21,308 nt of DNA, from assembly GCA_030044235.1 (NCBI GenBank), contig JASHWD010000077.1, positions 1-21,308 of the forward strand. Reading direction: 5' to 3'. The notes under the pieces are model-generated. The model made no database searches, was not told the origin of the DNA, and saw only the letters and a list, made by a program, of their open reading frames with translations. The position numbers and the translations under genes were made by a program. Source of the stretch: Candidatus Parvarchaeota archaeon (GTDB lineage: Archaea > Nanobdellota > Nanobdellia > Parvarchaeales > Parvarchaeaceae). Below, one piece after another: positions 7,228 to 15,405 of the stretch. Position 1 is the first letter of the stretch, and each line of letters begins with the position of its first letter.

Positions 7228-7776
7228 CTAGAGATATGCACCAAGCTTTTTTGCGCTCTCTTGCACGCTAAACCTCCTGCTCTCTTCCGCACCCTCAAGG
7301 TTTTTCCTTCTGATGTCCATTTTATTTTTACGCTCTTCTAACTCTTTCCGATTCATATAATAAGAACCCAAAACCTGTTTATAGTTTCTGCTAGCAAGGC
7401 GATGAAGTCGCTCTTCCCACGGCCCATTGACAAATGACTCTATTTCGATTTTCGGCGCGTATGGTCCTGTTTCTGTTAAATCCGATGCTTTATTTACAGG
7501 TTCGGTTGAGCGTAAATGGAATAATAAATTCCCTCCTTCGTAAACGTAGAAATCATCTCCATAAATATAGTGTTCGCCGCTTTCGTGCACAAAACGGAAG
7601 TTCTTATAACTCGCTTCCCAAGTTATTTCTGTTCTATCGCTGTGCTCTACGTGGTGTGTAATTACGCCGTGCTTTACAGCTGCGTGCTCTATAAGTTGTA
7701 GAATCCCAAAAAGTCTTTCTGCTCTACTCTTCACTGTTTTCTCGGTTAATACAACTTCATCAAGTCTTCTGGCCAT
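7228..7776 (-). CDS. hypothetical protein, 182 residues
   Basis: I do not recognise a family. From the ATG at 7776 the protein begins MARRLDEVVLTEKTV. It has a His-containing middle (VKHGVITHHVEHSD), an aromatic, probably beta-rich section (HYIYGDDFYVYEGGNLLFH) and a strongly charged helical C-terminus (NRKELEERKNKMDIRRK) that could form a coiled coil. No signal peptide or membrane segment is visible. The frame could be extended four codons to a TTG at 7788, but a TATA-like box at 7805-7814 places transcription near 7783, and GGTGAT just before the ATG could serve as a weak ribosome site, so the ATG is preferred. Confidence 0.7.
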   Translation of the reverse strand: MARRLDEVVLTEKTVKSRAERLFGILQLIEHAAVKHGVITHHVEHSDRTEITWEASYKNFRFVHESGEHYIYGDDFYVYEGGNLLFHLRSTEPVNKASDLTETGPYAPKIEIESFVNGPWEERLHRLASRNYKQVLGSYYMNRKELEERKNKMDIRRKNLEGAEESRRFSVQESAKKLGAYL

Positions 7777-7804
7777 AACATCACCCAATTATAATAGTCA
7801 GCGC

Positions 7805-7814
7805 TAATATTTAT
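7805..7814 (-). promoter_or_regulatory. TATA-like box of the 182-residue hypothetical gene
   Basis: Minus-strand ATAAATATTA, which would start transcription near 7780-7785, a few bases before the ATG at 7776. It helps reject the TTG at 7788 as start. Confidence 0.4.
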
Positions 7815-7837
7815 CTATTCTAAGAATATCGCTTATA

Positions 7838-8524
7838 CTAAGAATATTTACGTAAAAAATCATTTTCTACGATCTCTGCAAGTTTTGGATTATTTTTACG
7901 AACGAAGTCCATATAACTTAAACAAAGTTCCCTGCTCGCGGGGCTTAGGTCACCTGTATCACGGTCAACGCCTTCTGGAACCCATAGCAAGTAGGCTTTT
8001 TCTAGGTGGGCTTTTGGATTTTCTTTTATTTTAGGACCTATCATTTCTGTTACTGTTTGCCATATCCATCTTTTTTCGTTTACCGTTTCACAATATCGTA
8101 AAACTGCAACCAAAGGAAAACCGCTTGCTTTACCAAATTCATAATCATCTTTTGCATACATGTGATTCCGGTTATAGTACCTATCTTTGCTGACGCTGAA
8201 TTCTAAGCCCACTCTTGTACTCTTTTTTGCCATCGAAAATTTGCTTGATATGTGTATGCCAGAAAACTCTGCGTAAAGACCAAGCTCGTCTGTAAGAATC
8301 TTTTTGATGCGATTTCTTTCTTTTCTGGCTGTTACTTGTCCATCGTTAAGAAGTACTTTTGAAGAATTAACTTTTTCCAGGTTAAAACTTATAAAACCAG
8401 CAGGTACAAGTCCATTTGCAACTAAGTACAGAGTTAAGTGATTATAAGGGTGCATTCCATATTCTTTAGCCGAATTGTTTATTATCTCTTCTAGGCTAAG
8501 TGTATTCGCTGTCTTATGCCCCAT
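7838..8524 (-). CDS. hypothetical protein, 228 residues (weak resemblance to archaeal DUF483-like proteins)
   Basis: No confident family. The segment VANGLVPAGFISFNLEKV (35-52) followed by a region ending KILTDELGLYAEFSGIHIS, then YEFGKASGFPLVAVLRYC, recalls archaeal proteins of the DUF483 type, where a line such as 'EFGRLLGYP' is typical. The match is from memory and weak. The usual Cys pair after the Gly-Tyr-Pro is not present here (SGFPLVAV). The C-terminal third (NPKAHLEKAYLLWVPEGVDRD) is unassigned. The start ATG at 8524 has a TATA box 31 bases upstream. The gene overlaps nothing and lies 61 bases before the next gene on the same strand. Confidence 0.65.
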   Translation of the reverse strand: MGHKTANTLSLEEIINNSAKEYGMHPYNHLTLYLVANGLVPAGFISFNLEKVNSSKVLLNDGQVTARKERNRIKKILTDELGLYAEFSGIHISSKFSMAKKSTRVGLEFSVSKDRYYNRNHMYAKDDYEFGKASGFPLVAVLRYCETVNEKRWIWQTVTEMIGPKIKENPKAHLEKAYLLWVPEGVDRDTGDLSPASRELCLSYMDFVRKNNPKLAEIVENDFLRKYS

Positions 8525-8550
8525 AATTTTATTATAAAGAAGCCTACAGC

Positions 8551-8560
8551 TATATAAAAC
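8551..8560 (-). promoter_or_regulatory. TATA box of the 228-residue hypothetical gene
   Basis: Minus-strand GTTTTATATA, centred about 31 bases before the ATG at 8524. It lies just past the T-rich stretch that follows the fumarase stop. Confidence 0.5.
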
Positions 8561-8576
8561 TATTAAAAATAAAAAT
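8560..8576 (-). terminator. T-rich tract after the fumarase-family gene
   Basis: Directly after the TAG stop (8577-8579) the minus strand reads ATTTTTATTTTTAATAG, two runs of five T. Archaeal RNA polymerase often terminates at such T tracts without a hairpin. Confidence 0.35.
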
Positions 8577-9980
8577 CTACTTCTTCTTGAGTTTTACGTC
8601 CGGCGAAGTTAATCTAAATGGATCAAAGATCTCATCTAGTTGCTTTTCTGGTAGAACTTTCATTTCCTTTGCAACTTCTTTTATCGATTTTCCTTCTTTA
8701 AGTGCTCTCTTTACGACTTCTGCAGATTTTTCATAGCCTATATATGTATTTAGAGCCAAGCCGACTCCTGGAGTTTTACTGACTTCTCTCTCCATTCTCT
8801 CTTTATGCGCAACTATTCCTAAGACTGCCTTATCGACAAATAGTCTGCAAACATTATTTAATATAGTTAGACTATGCGTCAAGCAATATATCACAAGTGG
8901 CATTGTTACATTCAGTTCTAGCTGACCTGCTTGTGTCGATAAAAGTATGGCATCATCGTTTCCTATAACTTGATAAGATACCATCATAACCGCTTCTGCC
9001 ATACCAGGGTTTACTTTTCCCGGCATTATAGAAGACCCTGGCTGTAAAGCTGGTAAAGATATCTCATCAAAACCGGTTATTGGCCCCGAATTAAGAAGTC
9101 TCAAGTCACCTGTAACCTTAACGAGATCTGCAGCTAAATTCCTAGTAACCGATGAAGCCTCTAAGAAATCTGACATCGATTGTGTAGCTTCTGGTAAGAA
9201 CTCTGCAGGCCTTAGATTGTACCCAGACAATTTGCTTAATATTTCAATTGCATATTTTCTATATTCCGGATTTGCATTAAGACCGGTGCCTACGGCCGTG
9301 GCCCCTATATTTATTTCCATTAATTTTTCTACAATCGAATCTATCCTAGCTTTGCTCTTACCGATTATTCTGGCCCAAGCCTCAAACTCCTGACCTAGTC
9401 TTATCGGTGCAGCGTCCATTAAATGAGTTCTGCCGCTCTTGACTATGCCATCGAACTCTTTAGATTTTTTCATGAAAGCTTTTTCCATATAATCAACTGT
9501 ATCTTTTAGTCTTAGCAGGAGGGTTATTGTAGTTAGTCGCATTGTTGTAGGAATTACGTCATTAGTAGATTGACTTTTATTTACATCGTCATTTGGATGT
9601 ATTATAGAATAGTCTCCTTTTTTCCCGCCTAAAGATTCTATTGCCATATTTGCGATTACTTCATTAGCGTTCATGTTATTTGAAGTACCTGCGCCGGCTT
9701 GGTATACACCAACGACAAACTGGTCTCTTAATTTGCCTTTGATAATTTCATCTGCAGCCTGCATTATGACCTTAGCTTTCTTTGCGTCCAAAAGTCCGAC
9801 TTTCATATTGGCTTCTGCTGCCGCTCTTTTTACCATCACAAGTGATGTAACAAACTCGGGATAAGGTTTTATTTCCGAAATCGGAAAGTTATTGACGGCC
9901 CTCTGTGTCTGCACACCCCAGTAAGCAGCCTTTGGGACTTCTACTTCTCCAAGATAATCATGTTCGGTTCTGAATTCCAT
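8577..9980 (-). CDS. fumC: class II fumarate hydratase (fumarase/aspartase family)
   Basis: Likely hydrates fumarate to malate in the TCA cycle. The 467-residue protein has the superfamily signature GSSIMPGKVNP, the SGRTHLMDA active-site His region, HPNDDVNKSQSTND and NIGATAVGTGLNANPEY. It is a mixture: HPNDDVNKSQ is fumarase-like, whereas VYQAGAGTS, LGQEFEAWARI, ATQ in EFLPEATQS and AGQLELNV are more like aspartase. The TCA genes around it (aconitase, icd, sdh, sucC) favour fumarase, but aspartate ammonia-lyase is possible. The frame extends five codons to a TTG at 9995, but the TATA-like box at 10001-10010 is only about 11 bases from that and about 26 from the ATG at 9980, so the ATG is chosen. 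The C-terminus ends in a Lys run. Confidence 0.82.
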   Translation of the reverse strand: MEFRTEHDYLGEVEVPKAAYWGVQTQRAVNNFPISEIKPYPEFVTSLVMVKRAAAEANMKVGLLDAKKAKVIMQAADEIIKGKLRDQFVVGVYQAGAGTSNNMNANEVIANMAIESLGGKKGDYSIIHPNDDVNKSQSTNDVIPTTMRLTTITLLLRLKDTVDYMEKAFMKKSKEFDGIVKSGRTHLMDAAPIRLGQEFEAWARIIGKSKARIDSIVEKLMEINIGATAVGTGLNANPEYRKYAIEILSKLSGYNLRPAEFLPEATQSMSDFLEASSVTRNLAADLVKVTGDLRLLNSGPITGFDEISLPALQPGSSIMPGKVNPGMAEAVMMVSYQVIGNDDAILLSTQAGQLELNVTMPLVIYCLTHSLTILNNVCRLFVDKAVLGIVAHKERMEREVSKTPGVGLALNTYIGYEKSAEVVKRALKEGKSIKEVAKEMKVLPEKQLDEIFDPFRLTSPDVKLKKK

Positions 9981-10000
9981 ATCAAAATTATACAAACATA

Positions 10001-10010
10001 GTAAATAAAA
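10001..10010 (-). promoter_or_regulatory. TATA-like box that decides the fumarase start
   Basis: Minus-strand TTTTATTTAC, centred 26 bases before the ATG at 9980. The spacing makes the upstream TTG at 9995 unlikely. Confidence 0.5.
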
Positions 10011-10066
10011 GCTATTACGGGTATTTTTATAACAACTTATTTTGGTTTCTTTAATAGTCTTACTTA

Positions 10067-10576
10067 TTATTCGTCTTTTTCTGAAAGTTGTCGAAGCCGC
10101 TCATCGCCCTTAATACTATTTATTACACTAGCTACGGTTTCTGGTACAAGCTTCTTCCAGTTGCCACCGTCAATCATTAATCTTCGTATATTTGTACCAG
10201 ACTCTTCATCTCGGTTAAAAAGTTTTGTAGTCTTTACTTCATATCCCTTTTCACGGAATAATACTTTCACCAACGGATTATTAGCGTATACCCTGCCGAA
10301 TTTTGGGACCATAGCCTCTAAATGAGATACCCAAATCTGATTTGAATCAACATCTTCTATAGGTATAACATAGAACTCCTTGAATTTGCTTCCTTTTAGT
10401 GCGGCCGTTATCATTGCGACGCGTTCGCCGGCAGTAAAGGGATTCTCAAGAGTATAAGAATATTGTGCGCTGCCTATAACTACTATAAGTTCATCGCTGG
10501 TCTTGCTTATTTCATTAATTAATTTGGCGTGCCCGTTATGAAACGGTTGAAATCTGCCAACTATAAGCGACCTCAT
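10067..10576 (-). CDS. nadM: nicotinamide-nucleotide adenylyltransferase (archaeal NadM type)
   Basis: Makes NAD+ from NMN and ATP, the final step of NAD synthesis. The 169-residue Rossmann-like nucleotidyltransferase opens with VGRFQPFHNGHAKLI, containing the (H/T)xGH motif (H13, H16) for ATP, and has the second signature SGTNIRRLM near residue 126 corresponding to the ISSTxxR loop. GSAQYSYTLENPFTAGER, with its NPFTAGER stretch, is typical of archaeal NMNAT. Length is normal. It has its own TATA box at 10600-10610 and is not obviously co-transcribed with the antiporters upstream. Confidence 0.93.
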   Translation of the reverse strand: MRSLIVGRFQPFHNGHAKLINEISKTSDELIVVIGSAQYSYTLENPFTAGERVAMITAALKGSKFKEFYVIPIEDVDSNQIWVSHLEAMVPKFGRVYANNPLVKVLFREKGYEVKTTKLFNRDEESGTNIRRLMIDGGNWKKLVPETVASVINSIKGDERLRQLSEKDE

Positions 10577-10599
10577 AAAATGTTATACCAGACGCAGTA

Positions 10600-10610
10600 G
10601 ATAAACTTTA
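10600..10610 (-). promoter_or_regulatory. TATA box of nadM
   Basis: Minus-strand TAAAGTTTATC, centred about 29 bases before the ATG at 10576. No Shine-Dalgarno motif is seen. Confidence 0.5.
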
Positions 10611-10624
10611 TCTAACCATATTTT

Positions 10625-11881
10625 TTATGATACTTTAGATACTTTTACTTTAATTATTGGGTTTAACGACCCTAGCTTTGTTCCGCGGCTACGTGCAAAA
10701 AGATATGCGCCAAGCGTAGTTACTATATTTGTGAATATTATTACATATGTAACTAACTGAACATAAGAATTCGCGTGCGGTATGCCATAGCCTATAGAAA
10801 GTATTGCCAAGGTTGCTGGAGTCACTCCGAGAGCACATATAAGAGTTATAATCTTCTTATCGTTGCTAAGCGCGGATCTGAAAGTGGATGTTGTAGTGGC
10901 GAGCGCTCGTGTCGACACGAGTATAAGCGTAATCGCTCCGCCGGCAAGAATGCCAAAGACAACGCTATTTAACGCTATGCTAAAGATTAATCCTAAAAAC
11001 ACAAAGAATATCGTCTCTAAAAGAAAACTTATTTCATCCTGAAAATCTGCTAATCTATTCTCTAGCCAGTCTAGGTCTATACTTTTTTTAATCAGGTCGC
11101 CTACGAAAGCATTGTTGCCGAGAATAACTCCAAAAACAAGTACAGAGAGAAGACCACTGCCGCCCACTACAGTTGTGAGGACATATGTAAGAAGTACAAG
11201 CCCAACTGTGAGTACATATGTGTATTTATATTTTTTAACATAGTTTAGCGTAAAAAGCCAAAGAAGCGCGAGTCCGAGCCCTATAACTATTCCAATTGAG
11301 AAAGACGATATCAACGAGGATGCTACAGAAAGCAAGCTTAACGTCCCAGTTTGGTATAGGCCGATAAAAGTAACAAATAGTATTACCGTAAATATAACAG
11401 TAAGCGCCGACTCTAAAGTCAAAAATGCAATGGTCTGTTCGGGAAGTCGCAGGCCTCTTGACACCGGAACTATTACGGCTGGAGTTAACTCGCCGCCTAG
11501 TATTGCGCCGAATATAAGTGATTGTATCCAACCCCAGCCAAGAATATAGTTTGCGAAAATAGCTATAAGTGCTGCACTGGTAAAAACATATATCATTACT
11601 TGAACCAATATGCGATTGCCTATCTGTAATAAGGTCTTAATTTTTATGTCCATCCCTCCGTAAAAAAGAACCATTATAAGAGTAAGTTCGGCGATGGTGC
11701 TAAGCGCCGGAAGTATCAAGCTTTGTGAGATTAGGCCTAATACTGGTCCTATCATTACGCCCAGCAGGATAAGAAAAAGAACGGATGGGACGCCGGTTCT
11801 TTTAAAAAATATATCAGCAACAAAGCCTATTAGAATTACTGCAGCTGCGACTGCAAATATAGTCGTTGGATCTATGCTCAT
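10625..11881 (-). CDS. CPA-family cation/proton antiporter, second paralogue
   Basis: A roughly 418-residue polytopic membrane protein, about 12 hydrophobic segments, of the monovalent cation:proton antiporter (NhaP/KefB-like) superfamily. The extended-helix regions are GAILGGELTPAVIVPVSRG (126-143 region) and FLTLESALTVIFTVILF (153-169). The acidic residue that normally follows LESAxT in archaeal members (Asp) is Val162 here, although E157 is kept. The start is the ATG at 11881, whose ATGA overlaps the TGA of the paralogue upstream, so the two are translationally coupled; a GTG at 11887 is an alternative. It likely exchanges Na+ or K+ for H+, or partners with its neighbour. The C-terminus ends in a basic tail. 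Confidence 0.8.
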   Translation of the reverse strand: MSIDPTTIFAVAAAVILIGFVADIFFKRTGVPSVLFLILLGVMIGPVLGLISQSLILPALSTIAELTLIMVLFYGGMDIKIKTLLQIGNRILVQVMIYVFTSAALIAIFANYILGWGWIQSLIFGAILGGELTPAVIVPVSRGLRLPEQTIAFLTLESALTVIFTVILFVTFIGLYQTGTLSLLSVASSLISSFSIGIVIGLGLALLWLFTLNYVKKYKYTYVLTVGLVLLTYVLTTVVGGSGLLSVLVFGVILGNNAFVGDLIKKSIDLDWLENRLADFQDEISFLLETIFFVFLGLIFSIALNSVVFGILAGGAITLILVSTRALATTTSTFRSALSNDKKIITLICALGVTPATLAILSIGYGIPHANSYVQLVTYVIIFTNIVTTLGAYLFARSRGTKLGSLNPIIKVKVSKVS

Positions 11882-13143
11882 ACCCACTTTTCTATGTCGT
11901 CTATCTTCTTCCTTTGCTTGACTAGTTTAGGTGGGGTTTGGATGTCGATATTTCCTCTTTGAATAAATAACATTATCCAAGTTATTGTTACGGTTGATAT
12001 TATAACCGCAAAGATTATATCTATAAATCCGACATTCAATATGCCGTAAGCTATAGGCAAAGTAGCAACTACAGCAGCGGCTGTTCCCCTCGATACCATA
12101 GAAGAAACGACCCTCTTATCATCCTTAGAAAAGTCCGACTTTAATAGAGCTAACTTTGTTCCTACCTGCCTTGCGAGAAGCAAAACTAGCGCTATCGAGA
12201 TGCCTAATAGAAACCCATAATAATCATTTAATAATACAAGACCGCCAAAATACACAAAGAAAAAAGACGTGGTAAAAAACGTGATTAAATCATTAAAGCT
12301 TTTAGATTCTTCATTTATTGTAAACGTGCTGCCATGCTTATAACCAAGTGTCTTATAAAAATCTTCACCATTTGCTATAACCAAACCAAATATCAAAGCG
12401 GAAACAGGGCCGCTGCCACCTAAGTCTTGTACAAGTATGTAAAGTATGAATACTATCGCAAGTGAAGCTACATAAGAATAAGCGTAATTTTTTCTCTGCA
12501 GATAGCTCATGGCAGGAATCCACGCAATCGCTAAAATCGCTCCTAACACAATACCTATAGAAAATTGTGACACTAAGGCAGTAGCTATAGCGCTTATCTG
12601 GTAATTATTTAATAGAACGGCGCCGATTATTACAAGAACAAGTACTATACAAAGTGGTTCAGTTATAGCTGATTCTAAATTTAATAAATTTCTTTTTTTA
12701 TCTTTTGACAAATCGCCTTTACCGAGAAACGGTATAACTTCCGCACTGACGCTCCCAACAGCAAAGGCGGTAATCACGGAAATCAATGTACTGTAGCCTA
12801 AAAAGTACATCAGCAAAAATACAAACGCAGCAGATAAAGTAAAATTTATCAAAGCTGAGATCATTGCTTTTGAAACTAATTCAGTAAGTTTTTTTATGTT
12901 AAGTACGAGTCCAGCGTTGAAAAGCAGAATCAATATAACTAGAACTGATATAAACGGCAAAGCTGAAAGCAAAACAGATGTCTGTACAAGCGAAAATACT
13001 GGCACTACCAATATTCCAAATATCATAAGCCATATAATGTAAGGAATCGATGTTTTCTTTGCTATCGCCCTACCTATAAAACCAATAAGTAGGATTGCCG
13101 CTGCGCCGAGTATGAAAAAATTTAATGCTGTATCGTTGAGCAT
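11878..13143 (-). CDS. CPA-family cation/proton antiporter, first paralogue
   Basis: A 421-residue polytopic membrane protein of the same superfamily as its downstream neighbour, and clearly a paralogue: LESAITEPLCIVLVL (156-170) aligns residue for residue with LESALTVIFTVIL. Here position 162 is Glu rather than the usual Asp. The preceding helix region reads AFAVGSVSAEVIPFLGKG, without the TDP/TD motif of textbook CPA1 proteins. The C-terminus (PPKLVKQRKKIDDIEKWV) is a short cytoplasmic tail with no TrkA/RCK domain. It is the first gene of a two-gene operon, with a promoter in the gap shared divergently with sdhA. The ion cannot be told from sequence. Confidence 0.8.
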   Translation of the reverse strand: MLNDTALNFFILGAAAILLIGFIGRAIAKKTSIPYIIWLMIFGILVVPVFSLVQTSVLLSALPFISVLVILILLFNAGLVLNIKKLTELVSKAMISALINFTLSAAFVFLLMYFLGYSTLISVITAFAVGSVSAEVIPFLGKGDLSKDKKRNLLNLESAITEPLCIVLVLVIIGAVLLNNYQISAIATALVSQFSIGIVLGAILAIAWIPAMSYLQRKNYAYSYVASLAIVFILYILVQDLGGSGPVSALIFGLVIANGEDFYKTLGYKHGSTFTINEESKSFNDLITFFTTSFFFVYFGGLVLLNDYYGFLLGISIALVLLLARQVGTKLALLKSDFSKDDKRVVSSMVSRGTAAAVVATLPIAYGILNVGFIDIIFAVIISTVTITWIMLFIQRGNIDIQTPPKLVKQRKKIDDIEKWV

Positions 13144-13157
13144 AAATAAAATTGTTT

Positions 13158-13173
13158 TTTATATCTTAAATAT
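13158..13173 (-). promoter_or_regulatory. TATA region of the antiporter operon
   Basis: Minus-strand ATATTTAAGATATAAA, centred about 23 bases before the ATG at 13143. The gap to sdhA holds two divergent promoters. Confidence 0.45.
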
Positions 13174-13219
13174 GTGCAATTGGTTTACCAACTAGCTGAA
13201 AATCTTTTAATAGTTAAAT

Positions 13220-13235
13220 GTTTATTTTTAATATA
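13220..13235 (+). promoter_or_regulatory. TATA region of the sdh operon, which decides the sdhA start
   Basis: TTTATTTTTAATATA is centred about 24 bases before the ATG at 13251. The alternative in-frame ATG at 13218 would lie upstream of this element, so 13251 is preferred. Confidence 0.5.
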
Positions 13236-13250
13236 GGATACTCATTTTAC

Positions 13251-14990
13251 ATGGAAATCTTAGACTTTGACCTAATAATATTAGGCAGCGGTATTGCTGG
13301 TCTAACGGCGGCCATACATGCCACTAACGCAAGCAAAGGGCAAATAAAAATCGCTATAGTTACAAAACTACATGCAATGAGAAGCCACTCCGTTTCTGCA
13401 GAGGGCGGGATATCTGGCGTTTTATACCCGGATGAAACCCACGACTCCACAGAACTACACGCATACGATACAATAAAGGGTTCTGATTATCTTGCGGACC
13501 AAGATGCTGTAGAACTGCTCGTAAAAAATGCTCCTACGGAGGTTAGATTCTTTGATCACATCGGAGTTTCGTGGAATCGCGACGACAAAAGCAAAATACA
13601 GCAAAGGGCATTCGGTGGTATGAGCATACCTAGGACCGCATTTGCGGCCGATAAAACGGGCTTTTTCATGATGCGAGCCCTTTACGACGAAGTGTCAAAC
13701 ATGAAAAATATTTCTATTTTCCACGAGCACTTTGCTTATAATCTACTGATTGATAAAAACAAGTTCGTAGGTCTTTCTGTCCTTGACTTAGCCACAGGCT
13801 CCTCCAGTATCTTTAAAGCAAAAACGGCTATAGTAGCCACGGGGGGCGCATCAAGACTTTATAGTTTTACGACCACCGCACATTCTACGACTGGAGACGG
13901 GATTGCCCTAGTGTACAAAGCTGGCTTACCTCTAAAGGATATGGAATTTGTTCAGTTCCATCCAACGGCGTTAGTACCAAATGGAATACTCATAACGGAA
14001 GCTGCAAGAGGCGAGGGCGGGTATTTACTTAATTCTAAAGGTGAACGTTTCATGGAAAAGTATGCAAAAAGTAAGATGGAGCTTGCGCCGAGAGATATCG
14101 TTTCGCGTGCGATAATTACTGAAATGAAGGCTGGAAATGGCTTTAAACACGAAGAGTCCGGGCTCGGATACGTAAATCTAGATCTTAGACACTTAGGTGA
14201 AAAAACAATAAATGAACGATTGCCAATGATAAAGGAGATTGCACAAAAAAGTATTGACTTGGACCCGATTAAAGACCTGCTCCCCATAAGACCGGCAGCG
14301 CATTTCACTATGGGTGGAATAAATACAGATATCTTTGGTAGGGTGCTTTCAGATGAAAACAAAACTCCAGTAAATGGACTTTGGGCGATAGGCGAGTGTG
14401 GGTGCGTAAGCGTGCATGGCTCTAATCGCCTTGGCAGCAATTCACTGAGTCAGTGTTCAGTATGGGGCAGACTAGCCGGTAATGCAGTTGCAAAATATTT
14501 AGAGTTAAACAAATCTTTTATCAACATTTCCAAAGATGTGGTTAGCTCAGAAGAAAGGACGATAGTAGAGTTGCTTGATAGAAAAGGAAACACAAATCCT
14601 TATTTTATTAAATCCGAACTTCAAAAGACTATGGATGAGAATCTATACGTTTATAGAAATAAAGAAGACATGTTAAAGGCGCGAAGACACATAGCCGACC
14701 TTAAAAATGCTTTCAAAGATATTTACATCCAAGACAAAGGCAAAGTCTTCAACACCAACCTACGCGATGTTTTAGAGATAGAAAACTTATTAGAACTTGC
14801 CGAGGCCGTGACCATATGCGCAATAAACAGAAAAGAAAGCCGCGGTGCGCACGCTGTTGTCGAATATCCAAATAGAGATGACACAAACTGGCTAAAACAT
14901 ACCGTAATCTACAAAACTAATAACGGCACTGGAATCAGTTACTCGCCGGTAAAAATAACAAGCTGGAAACCGGAACCGAGAGTTTATTGA
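13251..14990 (+). CDS. sdhA: succinate dehydrogenase flavoprotein subunit
   Basis: Oxidises succinate to fumarate with FAD in complex II. The 579-residue protein begins MEILDFDLIILGSGIAGLTA, the FAD-binding GxGxxG fold. H46 in MRSHSVSAEGGI is at the position of the histidine that binds FAD covalently. Active-site motifs are EFVQFHPTAL, TEAARGEGGYL, AAHFTMGGI (substrate His) and HGSNRLGSNSL (substrate Arg). The C-terminal helical domain ends in ESRGAHAVVEYPNRDDTNWLKHT, as in SdhA/FrdA. An upstream in-frame ATG at 13218 would add 11 hydrophobic residues absent from the family. One base separates its stop from the next gene, which begins the complex II operon. Confidence 0.95.
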   Translation: MEILDFDLIILGSGIAGLTAAIHATNASKGQIKIAIVTKLHAMRSHSVSAEGGISGVLYPDETHDSTELHAYDTIKGSDYLADQDAVELLVKNAPTEVRFFDHIGVSWNRDDKSKIQQRAFGGMSIPRTAFAADKTGFFMMRALYDEVSNMKNISIFHEHFAYNLLIDKNKFVGLSVLDLATGSSSIFKAKTAIVATGGASRLYSFTTTAHSTTGDGIALVYKAGLPLKDMEFVQFHPTALVPNGILITEAARGEGGYLLNSKGERFMEKYAKSKMELAPRDIVSRAIITEMKAGNGFKHEESGLGYVNLDLRHLGEKTINERLPMIKEIAQKSIDLDPIKDLLPIRPAAHFTMGGINTDIFGRVLSDENKTPVNGLWAIGECGCVSVHGSNRLGSNSLSQCSVWGRLAGNAVAKYLELNKSFINISKDVVSSEERTIVELLDRKGNTNPYFIKSELQKTMDENLYVYRNKEDMLKARRHIADLKNAFKDIYIQDKGKVFNTNLRDVLEIENLLELAEAVTICAINRKESRGAHAVVEYPNRDDTNWLKHTVIYKTNNGTGISYSPVKITSWKPEPRVY

Positions 14991-14991
14991 C

Positions 14992-15405
14992 ATGGAGAAC
15001 AAAAAAATATATGATTTTAGGGGGAAACAAACGAACCTAGAACGACAATTAGCATTCAACAAAGAAGGGTTTATACACATGATTTTTTACAGAGTACTAA
15101 TAATTATCTCTATAATAACTTTTTTTGTGTTTTTGCTTAGCTTTTGGCTCGTCGAATTATTCACAGTCGTGGTATACCTGATAATAATAATTTGGGTTTT
15201 ATTTATACCGCAATTATTTGCTCTCTTAAAGGGGCTCGCTATGATAGGAAGTAAAGGGATTGAATTCGGGCGTCTAAACGATTCTTATATTTCGGCTCTA
15301 AAAACAAATAAAAAAATGGTTTTTGGGTATGCATTGTTTCCGTACCTCATGATTGGGGTCTGGATATTCGGATTAGGATTATTTATTTTTGGAGTCGTTA
15401 TATGA
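14992..15405 (+). CDS. small membrane protein, probable complex II anchor subunit
   Basis: The 137-residue protein has a polar basic N-terminus (about 1-28) and three predicted membrane helices (about 31-52, 55-79 and 109-136), with a short polar loop including KGIEFGRLNDSY between the second and third. It is not recognisable by sequence as SdhC or SdhD. Its place between sdhA and sdhB, one base after the first and with a 4-base overlap with the second, argues strongly for an anchor role. The only histidine is H29, at the membrane edge, so no internal heme b ligands are evident. Together with the two helices at the N-terminus of SdhB it would give five membrane helices, close to the usual five or six. 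Confidence 0.6.
   Translation: MENKKIYDFRGKQTNLERQLAFNKEGFIHMIFYRVLIIISIITFFVFLLSFWLVELFTVVVYLIIIIWVLFIPQLFALLKGLAMIGSKGIEFGRLNDSYISALKTNKKMVFGYALFPYLMIGVWIFGLGLFIFGVVI

Noticed and set aside
13218..13250. Upstream ATG start for sdhA
   Set aside because: It would add MFIFNIGYSFY, which lies across the predicted TATA region and precedes the normal family N-terminus.
13952..14440. 162-codon minus-strand frame inside sdhA
   Set aside because: It covers the FAD/substrate-binding core of sdhA in the opposite direction and has no motifs; it is a shadow frame.
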